A stretch of 6,139 nucleotides of DNA from Dialister sp. UBA734 (GCA_002297935.1 DBLC01000110.1:1-6139); one strand, 5' to 3'. Counted from the stretch's first letter, positions 1-5,191 are shown. Program-made: numbers and translations. The notes: generated from the sequence alone by a model not told the origin.

Positions 1-353
1 GATACTATGCTTTTTTGTTTTGATGGCTTGTGGCCGATTTGAAGGTTTTGAGTGGATATGGGCCTTCACCATATCCTACCCTGATATCAGGTCGAGGGGT
101 TGAAGTCTATAAAAGAGATGGTTCCTTTCTCCATCTGTCAGATGCCTTTAAAGGTATACGCGTATCATCCAGCTTTGATGGATTCCGAAACTGCTCTTTC
201 GAGCTCGGACTTCATGTCCCTCTATCTATATAAACGAAATAGCCCCCTCAAAAAACAACCTCTTTGTGTTAGAAGTTCGTTAAACTTTATTTCTACGGTG
301 TCATTTGAAATATCATTTTTCAGCATCTTACAGTATCCTAACGGTTAGAAAGC
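1..353. other. No convincing gene; palindrome-dense stretch
   Basis: No reading frame here has a good ribosome site or a recognisable product. The + strand frames open across it (30-233 and 100-348) start at GTG and TTG and look like chance. What does stand out is a run of short perfect inverted repeats: GGATATGG/CCATATCC (54-61/69-76), CCTGATATCAGG (80-91), AGATGG/CCATCT (116-121/131-136), CCTTTAAAGG (145-154), ATACGCGTAT (156-165), ATCCA/TGGAT (167-171/179-183), a two-part stem TCCGA+GCTC/GAGC+TCGGA (184-209), and GGAC/GTCC (207-219). Read on the - strand the two-part stem carries a GAAA loop, a GNRA tetraloop. This could be a structured RNA, the remnant of a mobile element, or a repeat whose other part lies outside the window. 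I cannot assign it to a family. Confidence 0.4.
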
Positions 354-373
354 CAGTATGTATCGGTGTTTTC

Positions 374-443
374 AAAATAAGGTGTTGGTTTTCATAAAAA
401 GTAAGGTGTGAAACCATTTTCACACCTTATCACACCTTATTTT
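374..443. repeat. Nested inverted repeats of an AAGGTGTGA motif
   Basis: Two perfect 12-bp inverted repeats are nested. The outer arms are AAAATAAGGTGT (374-385) and ACACCTTATTTT (432-443). The inner arms are TAAGGTGTGAAA (402-413) and TTTCACACCTTA (418-429), with a 4-nt loop CCAT. The ten-base word TCACACCTTA or its complement therefore occurs four times, once as an abutting direct repeat (420-429 and 430-439). The inner hairpin is not followed by a clear T-tract, so a simple terminator is not the best reading. Four spaced half-sites suggest a protein-binding site or a cruciform-forming repeat. I do not recognise the motif as the operator of a known regulator. Confidence 0.7.
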
Positions 444-513
444 CAAAAAAAATGATACGAAGCGATGGCAAATCATGAGAAATATTCTCCTTAATGGAAG
501 TTATCAGAAAGAC

Positions 514-542
514 TGGAAAAATCGGGAAAAGTGTGGTATTAT
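514..542 (+). promoter_or_regulatory. Likely promoter of the tRNA-Gly gene
   Basis: The box TATTAT (537-542) is preceded by TG one base upstream, giving an extended -10 element (TGGTATTAT, 534-542). Seventeen bases upstream of the -10 box is TGGAAA (514-519), a 4-of-6 match to TTGACA. Transcription would begin near 549, leaving a short 5' leader of about 24 nt before the tRNA at 573, which is reasonable for a single tRNA gene. This is an inference from consensus matching only. Confidence 0.5.
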
Positions 543-572
543 CTATGCATACGAGAAAAATATTTCTACCAT

Positions 573-646
573 GCGGGTGTAGTTCATCGGTAGAACGCCA
601 GCTTCCCAAGCTGGACAGGAGGGTTCGACTCCCTTCATCCGCTCCA
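573..646 (+). tRNA. tRNA-Gly (anticodon CCC)
   Basis: A complete cloverleaf can be drawn. The acceptor stem GCGGGTG (573-579) pairs with CATCCGC (636-642) with one G-T pair. The D stem is GTTC/GAAC (582-585/593-596). The anticodon stem CCAGC/GCTGG (598-602/610-614) closes the loop TTCCCAA, placing anticodon CCC at 605-607. The variable loop is ACAG. The T stem GAGGG/CCCTT (619-623/631-635) closes the loop TTCGACT. The discriminator is T643 and the CCA end is encoded at 644-646. Anticodon CCC reads the glycine codon GGG. The gene stands alone, with its own promoter-like boxes and terminator, and converges with the - strand protein genes. Confidence 0.97.
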
Positions 647-650
647 AAAC

Positions 651-678
651 AAAAAGAGTCCGAAACGGGCTCTTTTTT
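651..678 (+). terminator. Rho-independent terminator of the tRNA-Gly gene
   Basis: A 12-bp stem (651-662 with 666-677, loop AAA, one G-T pair) has a GC-rich upper part (GAGTCCG/CGGGCTC) and a run of six T at 673-678. It starts four bases after the CCA end of the tRNA, so it ends that transcript. The A-run on the 5' side makes it potentially active on the - strand too, for transcripts coming from the DUF445 gene. Confidence 0.9.
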
Positions 679-694
679 ATTTTGCTATAAAAAA

Positions 695-724
695 ACAGGT
701 CCCTCAGGTTACTCGAATGAGTGG
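695..724 (+). repeat. Short 9-bp-unit half-element (two units)
   Basis: The stretch reads ACA, GGTCCCTCA, GGTTACTCG, AATGAGTGG, which is the same order as the 56-bp half-elements elsewhere in the window but with two 9-bp units instead of five. It starts 17 bases after the tRNA terminator. With the inverted half at 972-1027 it would form one hairpin element with ends ACAGGT/AACCTGT. The sequence after it (GATACTGCCAGC) resembles the core ATGACACCAGC in the copy at 2740-2750. That fits an element into which the 738-972 unit was later inserted. Confidence 0.6.
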
Positions 725-737
725 ATACTGCCAGCGT

Positions 738-972
738 CTATAGCAATGTTGTTAAGTTAAGGATTTACATTAGTAGGTATGATTTCGCTGGAAGTTAAAG
801 GTTCTTAAGTTTCTAAGGGTTCTTAAGTTTCTCGAATGAGCCTATAAACGCTAGCGTTATCATCTCATTTGAGGACCTTGAGAACCTTCAGAACCATTAG
901 AACCTTAAGAACCTTTTCTACGAAAGGAATCATCACATATTTCACTTAACTTAACAACATTGGTATCTATAG
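738..972. repeat. Nested palindromic element with TTAAGTTAAG ends
   Basis: The ends carry CTATAG on both sides (738-743, 967-972) and a perfect 18-bp inverted repeat (744-761 and 945-962, core TTAAGTTAAG). Inside lies a second inverted pair made of 9-bp units: GGTTCTTAA-type units on the left from 800 and the complementary TTNAGAACC units up to 913. The left end GGTTCTTAAG (800-809) pairs exactly with CTTAAGAACC (904-913). The centre is the palindrome AACGCTAGCGTT (847-858). There is no coding capacity beyond chance, so this is a MITE-like or BIME-like non-autonomous repeat. As RNA it would fold into one long imperfect hairpin. It lies downstream of the leftmost DUF445 gene and could stabilise or end that transcript. 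Confidence 0.8.
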
Positions 973-1027
973 GCATATTCGGGGAACCTACGCAGCCTAA
1001 GAAACCTTAGAACCTTGAGCAACCTGT
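972..1027 (-). repeat. 56-bp half-element overlapping the 3' end of a DUF445 gene
   Basis: Read on the - strand: ACA (1027-1025), GGTTGCTCA, AGGTTCTAA, GGTTTCTTA, GGCTGCGTA, GGTTCCCCG, then AATATGCC ending at 972. This is the five-unit form shared with 2298-2353, 4069-4124 and 6016-6071. Bases 1007-1027 are also the last six codons (TGCSRF) and the stop codon of the DUF445 gene, so repeat and coding sequence overlap. Confidence 0.8.
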
Positions 1028-2269
1028 AACCACGAGCGGAATCCATATATATGTAAGAAACCCATAAAATAACACCCCTGCTGCCAATCCTACGATGGCC
1101 CCGTTGATGCGGATGCCTTCCAATTGGCGATGCACTTTCGATTCGACGAATTCATTCAATTCTTCATCGCGAAAGCCTTCCAGCACCTCCATCATGGTAT
1201 CTGACAGGAAGCCATGTTCGTAGGTGATCACTTCAGAGAGCAAATCCTGCCCGATGGCGTCGATTTGCCGGCGGAGATTCTGATTTCCTTCTACCTGCTC
1301 TATGCCCTGGGAAATGACCGACACCAATTTTTCAGACAAAAGGGTTGTATTTCCCTGTTTCTGGAAATCTGCGATGCCCTCTTGGATGCGCTGTTCCAAA
1401 GGAAACGAATCAAACAGCCCCTTTCCAAATTCGGTCAATGCCTCCAGTGTCGCCGGGTCCTGCAAGAAATGTTTCACCAACAGGTCCCATTGGGCCAGCA
1501 ACTTCTGATGAAAAGGATGATCCGTCTGCTGCCACGCCGTGATTTCTTCCGCCAACGCCTCTAAAGCTGCCTGGGCCAGCTGGTCATAATCGATCGCGCC
1601 GAACCATTTCCCCAAGGTGTAGCCAATGGAAGCCATCCAGCCCTTTTCTTCCTGGTCGCCCGCTTTTTGGAGCTGCCTTGCCAGCATGGTGCAAACCGCC
1701 GGTTCCTCTATTTTCCGCTTCGCCATGGCCAAGAGCTGCGTGAGCCACACTTCGCGATTCATTTCCTGCTGCAAACGGCCCTGCACGAAGGAAATAAACG
1801 CCGGCAGCCATTTGCTGGATTCTTCTCGGCCCCACCGGGCCATGTCCTCCTGGTGCTGTCCTAGAAATTCCACGAAATAAGCGGTGCACTTGTCCGCCAG
1901 TTTTTGAGAAATATCCGTTTTATGGCTTTTCATCCAAGGAAGGAAAAAATCGGTCAGCGAAAACGCAGCACATTTGGCAAGCCAATTTTCGCGGCCCAAC
2001 AGGCTATGATTCATTTCCCCTATTTTCCGAATAATCCGTTCCCGATTGGCTGCAATCAACGGCTTGACACCGGGAATGCGGCGGCGAAAGAGGGATTCCA
2101 CGGCCATATAATCGGCCAGGCATCCGATGAAACAGGACTGGGCCATGAAATACAACCACTCCATCCCTGTCGTCCCCTGCCAAGGGCTGGCCGTTTTGAG
2201 CCAAACTGCCGCCAATAAGAACAGCAACGAGAGAAATAAAATGGTATTGGCGGTTCTATATCGTTTCAT
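1007..2269 (-). CDS. DUF445 family membrane protein (first of two paralogues)
   Basis: The product is 420 aa and belongs to the DUF445 family (relatives include E. coli YjiN and B. subtilis YheB); its biochemical role is unknown to me. Visible layout: a membrane segment at about residues 9-24, a second at 36-56 running into LADYMAVESLFRR (51-63), then ANRERI (74-79). A long, mostly helical, charged middle follows. The C-terminal signature ELNEFVESKVHRQLEGI leads into RINGAIVGLAAGVLFYGF (from 387), a third membrane segment. A Gly-rich C-terminal helix after IRING is typical of the family. I chose the ATG at 2269 because AAAGGAG lies eight bases upstream. An in-frame ATG at 2299 has no such site and falls in a repeat. 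The protein runs past the point where its paralogue stops (after FYG), and its last six residues TGCSRF come from repeat DNA. It lies about 530 bp downstream of the paralogue. Confidence 0.93.
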   Translation of the reverse strand: MKRYRTANTILFLSLLFLLAAVWLKTASPWQGTTGMEWLYFMAQSCFIGCLADYMAVESLFRRRIPGVKPLIAANRERIIRKIGEMNHSLLGRENWLAKCAAFSLTDFFLPWMKSHKTDISQKLADKCTAYFVEFLGQHQEDMARWGREESSKWLPAFISFVQGRLQQEMNREVWLTQLLAMAKRKIEEPAVCTMLARQLQKAGDQEEKGWMASIGYTLGKWFGAIDYDQLAQAALEALAEEITAWQQTDHPFHQKLLAQWDLLVKHFLQDPATLEALTEFGKGLFDSFPLEQRIQEGIADFQKQGNTTLLSEKLVSVISQGIEQVEGNQNLRRQIDAIGQDLLSEVITYEHGFLSDTMMEVLEGFRDEELNEFVESKVHRQLEGIRINGAIVGLAAGVLFYGFLTYIWIPLVVTGCSRF

Positions 2270-2277
2270 ATTGGTTT

Positions 2278-2284
2278 CTCCTTT
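2278..2284 (-). promoter_or_regulatory. Ribosome binding site that fixes the start at 2269
   Basis: AAAGGAG on the - strand (2284-2278) is eight bases before the ATG at 2269. It makes that ATG the start and excludes the longer reading from 2299, which would begin inside the 9-bp-unit repeat. Confidence 0.85.
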
Positions 2285-2297
2285 CATGAGTATGTAC

Positions 2298-2353
2298 ACA
2301 GGTTACTAAGGTTTCTGAAGGTGCTAAAGGTTCTGAGGGTTCTCGAATGTGCC
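2298..2353 (+). repeat. 56-bp half-element just upstream of a DUF445 gene
   Basis: The order is ACA, GGTTACTAA, GGTTTCTGA, AGGTGCTAA, AGGTTCTGA, GGGTTCTCG, AATGTGCC. It has the same length and unit count as 972-1027 but the opposite orientation, so the gene at 1007-2269 sits between two inward-facing copies whose ACA ends point at the gene. On the right it runs straight into the MITE-like element at 2359. The junction sequence (gctaaccgtgacc) recurs at 5247-5260, 5643-5656 and 6001-6015 in similar form, so the two modules travel together. Confidence 0.8.
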
Positions 2354-2358
2354 GCTAA

Positions 2359-2615
2359 CCGTGACCGTCATTTCGACCGATGGGATTTGTGCTTGATGCT
2401 GATTCCGAGTAGTTCGGTACTATGTTGGACAGAAGTGGAGAAATCTCAAATCTCTAGCCAAATTCACTCCAACTGAATAGAGCCGTAATGGGATATTTCA
2501 GCTAGTATCTGTACCGCTACTGCTTTGGGATTTCTCCACTTTTGTCTAACATAGTAGTGAACTACTCTCTGGAGTCATTCCGCACAAATCCCATCGGTCG
2601 AAATGACGCTAGTCT
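2359..2615. mobile_element. MITE-like element with long terminal inverted repeats
   Basis: The outer arms are a perfect 26-bp inverted repeat (2367-2392 and 2582-2607; ends GTCATTTCGACCG and CGGTCGAAATGAC). A second, imperfect pair lies inside (about 2412-2448 and 2528-2563; core TGGAGAAATC / GATTTCTCCA). About 80 bp of unique sequence forms the loop. No ORF of note is present, so this is non-autonomous. Its left arm (2359-2450) recurs inverted at 5163-5254, and a more diverged arm is at 5925-6004. I see no clear target-site duplication. The enzyme that would move it is not in the window. Confidence 0.75.
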
Positions 2616-2628
2616 TTTATACCGTCTT

Positions 2629-2674
2629 CTTAACTTAATGACATTAACCCAGAAGGCAATGCTGTTAAGTTAAG
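2629..2674. repeat. TTAAGTTAAG modules back to back
   Basis: CTTAACTTAATGACATT (2629-2645) and AATGCTGTTAAGTTAAG (2658-2674) match as an inverted repeat at 14 of 17 positions, with a 12-bp gap. They are the same terminal module as 744-761/945-962 but point outward, so one looks like the right end of the element to the left and the other the left end of the element at 2658-2790. Confidence 0.65.
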
Positions 2675-2790
2675 CGAAATAAACAATGATTTCTTTCGCA
2701 GCAAGAATTCTGAAGGTTCTCATATTCCTCAAATGAGATGATGACACCAGCACATTCGAAGCTCCTCAGAATCCTGAGCAACTTGAGCCC
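2658..2790 (+). repeat. 9-bp-unit element cut short at the end of gene B
   Basis: It begins with the TTAAGTTAAG module. Bases 2665-2720 closely resemble the reverse complement of the right end of the 738-972 element (shared words include GAAATA, ATGATT and CTTTCG). It then carries about three 9-bp units (from 2709), the core AATGAGATGATGACACCAGC, and the returning arm CACATTCG...TGAGCAACTTGAG. The second TTAAGTTAAG end is missing: the repeat stops about 9 bp from the stop codon of the upstream DUF445 gene. It fills the rest of the gap between the two DUF445 genes. Confidence 0.6.
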
Positions 2791-2798
2791 CCTATTTC

Positions 2799-4007
2799 TT
2801 AAAGCAACGACACTCCATAAAAGACAAGCCCCAGCACGGCACCCCACAAGGAGCCATTGATTCGAATCGCTGCCACGTCTTCCGACACCGACCGTTCTGC
2901 CAGGGCGGCCATGGTGTTTCCATCATAACCAGACAGGGCCTTCTCCACCGCCGACGCCGCCATGCCGTGAAGCCAGGGGATATAAGGCCGCACTTCCCGA
3001 AGTAAGAAGGCATCAAAAGCCCGCCTGCCCTCCGCCGAGGAAAGCTGCTTCTCTATGAGTGCCAACAGCACCGCCGCCAACCGCGAAGACAGCGGTCCCT
3101 TCTTTTCCTGCCATAAGTGGGTAAACCACGTCTTTCCCTTTCCAGCCAGTAACCGCCGGACACTCTTCTGCACCTGCCGATTGAACGATTCTTTCCACGT
3201 CTCATCGCTGGATAGCCGTTCTGCTATCCGGTCATACTCCGCGCCCATGGTCATCCGCAATTCACTCTCCGGGTCAGTCAACGCATCGGCCAGAGAAAGA
3301 ATCCGCGTTTGCACCTGCCGCACCATGTCCTCATCCCGGTCCGACAGGGCATCACGAAACAGCGAATGGAGCCACCCTTTCTCATTATATTTCCGCCAAG
3401 CCAAGAGATAGACCTGCCGTATTTCCTCCTGGGTCACCTGGGACTGCAAGAAAGACTTCACCTCCGCGGCCAACGTTTCCGTCAAAAGATCCTTCTTCGG
3501 ATAAGAACGGAACGCTTTCATCACCTGCGCCAAATGGCCCGCCCAATCAATGACAGCGGCCCGTTTTTCTATTTCCGCGCTGGATAACTTCCACAACGTG
3601 TCTTCTGGAAATACGGACAAAGCGACATGAAGAATTTCAGAAACCATCTTCTCCGTTCCCGGGCGATGGGCTGCGAGCCAAGGTCCGATCACCGCCGACG
3701 GAACGTGCCGCCGGAGAATCCCCGCAAGCCGCCCCTTCGTCAAAAGCTCATTCACCACCATGTCCTTCGCCATGGATACAATCATCTCTCGATTCTTCGC
3801 GATTAAATCAGTACGCCAAGAAATTTTCAAAGGCCGGCGAAACAAAGACGTCACGCCGAACCAATCGGCGAAACCGCCCACGGCTGCCGCAAAGGACATA
3901 TGAAATAACCCCGCCATGACTATGCTCTCCCCTTGAAACGGTGCCGCGCCCAACGTAAGAAGCACCGAACTGGCCAGCATGGCATCCGCTACCACTCGTT
4001 TCTTCAT
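2799..4007 (-). CDS. DUF445 family membrane protein (second paralogue)
   Basis: The product is 402 aa and also belongs to DUF445. Layout: a hydrophobic segment at about 7-22, a second at 28-49 ending in ADWFGVTSLFRRPL (47-60), then KNREMIV (71-77). A long charged, helix-rich middle of about 300 residues follows. The C-terminal signature IRINGSLWGAVLGLVFYG is the last membrane segment, and the protein ends three residues later. These landmarks line up with the 420-aa paralogue (ADYMAVESLFRR, NRERI, IRINGAIVG), but the middles are strongly diverged, so this is an old duplication. I chose ATG 4007 because a near-perfect AGGAGGTG sits six bases upstream. A GTG at 4016 would lie inside that ribosome site. 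Membrane location is inferred; function is unknown. It is the upstream member of the DUF445 pair. Confidence 0.93.
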   Translation of the reverse strand: MKKRVVADAMLASSVLLTLGAAPFQGESIVMAGLFHMSFAAAVGGFADWFGVTSLFRRPLKISWRTDLIAKNREMIVSMAKDMVVNELLTKGRLAGILRRHVPSAVIGPWLAAHRPGTEKMVSEILHVALSVFPEDTLWKLSSAEIEKRAAVIDWAGHLAQVMKAFRSYPKKDLLTETLAAEVKSFLQSQVTQEEIRQVYLLAWRKYNEKGWLHSLFRDALSDRDEDMVRQVQTRILSLADALTDPESELRMTMGAEYDRIAERLSSDETWKESFNRQVQKSVRRLLAGKGKTWFTHLWQEKKGPLSSRLAAVLLALIEKQLSSAEGRRAFDAFLLREVRPYIPWLHGMAASAVEKALSGYDGNTMAALAERSVSEDVAAIRINGSLWGAVLGLVFYGVSLL

Positions 4008-4013
4008 AGAAAT

Positions 4014-4021
4014 CACCTCCT
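4014..4021 (-). promoter_or_regulatory. Ribosome binding site that fixes the start at 4007
   Basis: AGGAGGTG on the - strand (4021-4014) is an almost full complement of the 16S rRNA tail and lies six bases before ATG 4007. The in-frame GTG at 4016-4014 is part of this site and therefore is not the start. Confidence 0.85.
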
Positions 4022-4066
4022 GTTATCCGCTGTCCTTAAACAAAATCTGCGATGCTTCCTTCTGAT

Positions 4067-4186
4067 ATACAGGTTACTCAGGTTTCTCAAGTGGCTAAGG
4101 TTGCTCACGTTCCTCGAATGTGCCGATAAGCGTTATCATCTCATTCGGAGAACCTGAGAAACTTGAGAATTCTGAGCAACCTGTAT
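4067..4186. repeat. Complete 120-bp hairpin element of 9-bp units
   Basis: The ends ATACAGGTT (4067-4075) and AACCTGTAT (4178-4186) are a perfect 9-bp inverted repeat. The left half (4069-4124) is ACA plus five 9-bp units (GGTTACTCA, GGTTTCTCA, AGTGGCTAA, GGTTGCTCA, CGTTCCTCG) plus AATGTGCC. The centre is GATAA-GCG-TTATC (4125-4137). The right half has four complementary units. This is the best preserved whole copy in the window and shows what the half-elements elsewhere derive from. It lies upstream of the DUF445 gene starting at 4007. Confidence 0.85.
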
Positions 4187-4284
4187 CCTCTAATGAGAGC
4201 ATATCAACTCACTCAAATTCTTAAAGAAGCCCCATTGCCTTACTCCCTATCTATACCATTCAGTATACTCCTATACACGTATGG

Positions 4285-4333
4285 TTGTTAGCTGTGAGTT
4301 GTTGGGAGACAAACAACTCACAACCAGCAACAA
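4285..4333. repeat. Inverted repeat around TGTGAGTTGTT
   Basis: TGTGAGTTGTT (4293-4303) pairs perfectly with AACAACTCACA (4312-4322) around an 8-nt loop, and TTGTT (4285-4289) with AACAA (4329-4333) outside it, with a small bulge. There is no T-tract on either strand, so it is more likely a binding site or RNA stem than a terminator. Confidence 0.55.
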
Positions 4334-4408
4334 TCGCTCATCCAGTTCCTTGCTGTTGAAAAAGTGCATTAACGAGCAGCCACTCACTGAATCACATGAT
4401 CCAATATA

Positions 4409-4447
4409 AAAAAGATATATTGGGGCACTTTATGAATTGTGTGCCCC
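4409..4447 (-). terminator. Probable terminator of the small acidic gene
   Basis: On the - strand GGGGCAC (4447-4441) pairs with GTGCCCC (4428-4422). The sequence after it is AATATATC and then six T (4414-4409). The distance from stem to T-run is longer than ideal, so efficiency is uncertain. An overlapping hairpin CCAATATA/TATATTGG (4401-4408/4416-4423) competes with it. It lies 26 bp after the stop at 4474. Confidence 0.55.
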
Positions 4448-4473
4448 TTCCACCACTCCTCACTCCTAACCAT

Positions 4474-4836
4474 TTACAACGTATCCATCCACCGCTCTAA
4501 CCGGTCCAAAGAATCAATGATGGAATCACAAGCTTTTTCCGTAACCGTATAGGCTGTATCTAGCGTATCCACCAACGCATCTGCCGTTTCTGCTAATTTC
4601 ATCTCAGCCGCTTCCTGCTCCTCTGGCGGCAGTTTCTCTATCTCCTGATCCACATACCCTCCTACCTTATCCAATAATTGGTCCAACATCGACGGTTCCG
4701 GCTCCGGCTGATTCTCTTCCACCAACTTGGCATAATACTGCTCTGCCCACTGCTGCAACTCCGTACCCGCCTCAGCTTTTGCAGCTTCCTCTCTTCCCGA
4801 TATCCATTCAGGCATATGGTTTTCCTCTTCACTCAT
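4474..4836 (-). CDS. Small acidic helical protein of unknown function
   Basis: The product is 120 aa; I do not recognise a family. It is strongly acidic and has no signal peptide or membrane segment, so a soluble cytoplasmic protein is likely. The N-terminal half (to about residue 50) is Glu- and Gln-rich with a short EPEPEP-like stretch. The rest is a run of amphipathic helices containing LLDKVGGYVDQEIEKLPPEE, then ADALVDTLDTAYTV and IIDSLDRLERWMDTL at the end, which could form a coiled coil or helical bundle. The start is well supported by AAGGAGG eight bases before ATG 4836. It is the first of three same-strand genes, but 466 bp separate it from the DUF445 gene, and a probable terminator follows it. 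An agtata word at 4891-4896 (TATACT on the - strand) could be its -10 box, without a good -35. Confidence 0.85.
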   Translation of the reverse strand: MSEEENHMPEWISGREEAAKAEAGTELQQWAEQYYAKLVEENQPEPEPSMLDQLLDKVGGYVDQEIEKLPPEEQEAAEMKLAETADALVDTLDTAYTVTEKACDSIIDSLDRLERWMDTL

Positions 4837-4844
4837 GATAGATT

Positions 4845-4851
4845 CCTCCTT
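4845..4851 (-). promoter_or_regulatory. Ribosome binding site of the small acidic gene
   Basis: AAGGAGG (4851-4845 on the - strand), eight bases before ATG 4836. It selects this ATG over the in-frame ATG seven codons later. Confidence 0.85.
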
Positions 4852-4888
4852 AGAAAAAATTCCTAGCTGTTCAACTATCAGCTTTCCT

Positions 4889-5191
4889 TTAGTATATCTG
4901 GGATGTTGGACAAGGAATGGGTATGGGAAATATTTCTTTGAAAAATTTTAATACAATCACCAAAATAAAAAATGTTGCTGAACATCTGGCACATGCCAAA
5001 TATCCAACAACATCTTCTACTATGGCACTTGGGAATGTACCGATGCAATCAACGATTTTTAGAATTATATTTCCATCTATATCCCATACATTGGATGTGC
5101 ATCTGACATAAAACAACCATGTGTCCGGCAAATAATCTTTCACATAACAATTTTCGCAGAGGTTTGAGATTTTTCCACTTCTGTCTAACAT
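4889..5191 (-). CDS. Doubtful 100-aa ORF starting inside a repeat
   Basis: A 100-aa frame opens at ATG 5191, but its first eleven residues (MLDRSGKISNL) are the translation of the MITE-like arm at 5163-5254, and no ribosome site precedes that ATG. The remainder (5158-4889) is outside the recognised repeats. It is Cys-rich (CENC, CARCSA) with one hydrophobic stretch (TFFILVIVLKFF). It could be a small membrane protein gene whose 5' end was replaced by the repeat, a fragment, or chance. The left edge (GATGTTGGACA at 4902-4912) resembles the start of the partner arm of the MITE (ATGTTGGACA, 2422-2431), so this segment may be the cargo or loop of a larger copy. I recognise no family. Confidence 0.25.
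   Translation of the reverse strand: MLDRSGKISNLCENCYVKDYLPDTWLFYVRCTSNVWDIDGNIILKIVDCIGTFPSAIVEDVVGYLACARCSATFFILVIVLKFFKEIFPIPIPCPTSQIY

Larger units (their letters stand above)
4187..4473. other. Gap between gene C and the 120-bp element
   Basis: No gene is visible. It holds two inverted repeats, annotated separately, and otherwise AT-rich sequence with several near-repeats of CTATAC/GTATAC (4248-4277). I found no convincing promoter for the DUF445 gene downstream of it. Confidence 0.5.

Noticed and set aside
30..348. 67-aa and 82-aa ORFs at the left edge
   Set aside because: They have GTG and TTG starts, no family resemblance, and overlap each other in a palindrome-dense stretch.
494..760. 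88-aa ORF on the + strand
   Set aside because: It runs through the tRNA-Gly gene and its terminator; it is a chance frame.
800..913. CRISPR array from the regular 9-bp units
   Set aside because: Units are too short, have no unique spacers, and occur as facing inverted arms; no cas gene is present.
1214..1880. Several + strand ORFs of 65-116 aa opposite the DUF445 gene
   Set aside because: They lie antisense to a clear family member, have no ribosome site that I can see and no recognisable product.
2270..2299. Longer start for the 420-aa DUF445 protein (ATG at 2299)
   Set aside because: It has no ribosome site and lies at the edge of a repeat, and AAAGGAG is placed for the ATG at 2269.
2799..3587. 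ORFs on both strands within the second DUF445 gene
   Set aside because: They are shadows of the 402-aa frame, which carries the family motifs.
4008..4016. GTG start at 4016 for the second DUF445 protein
   Set aside because: The GTG is part of the AGGAGGTG ribosome site; ATG 4007 is correctly spaced.
4678..4866. 62-aa + strand ORF opposite the acidic gene
   Set aside because: It is antisense to a gene with a strong ribosome site and looks like a mirror of its Glu-rich codons (Leu/Phe-rich).
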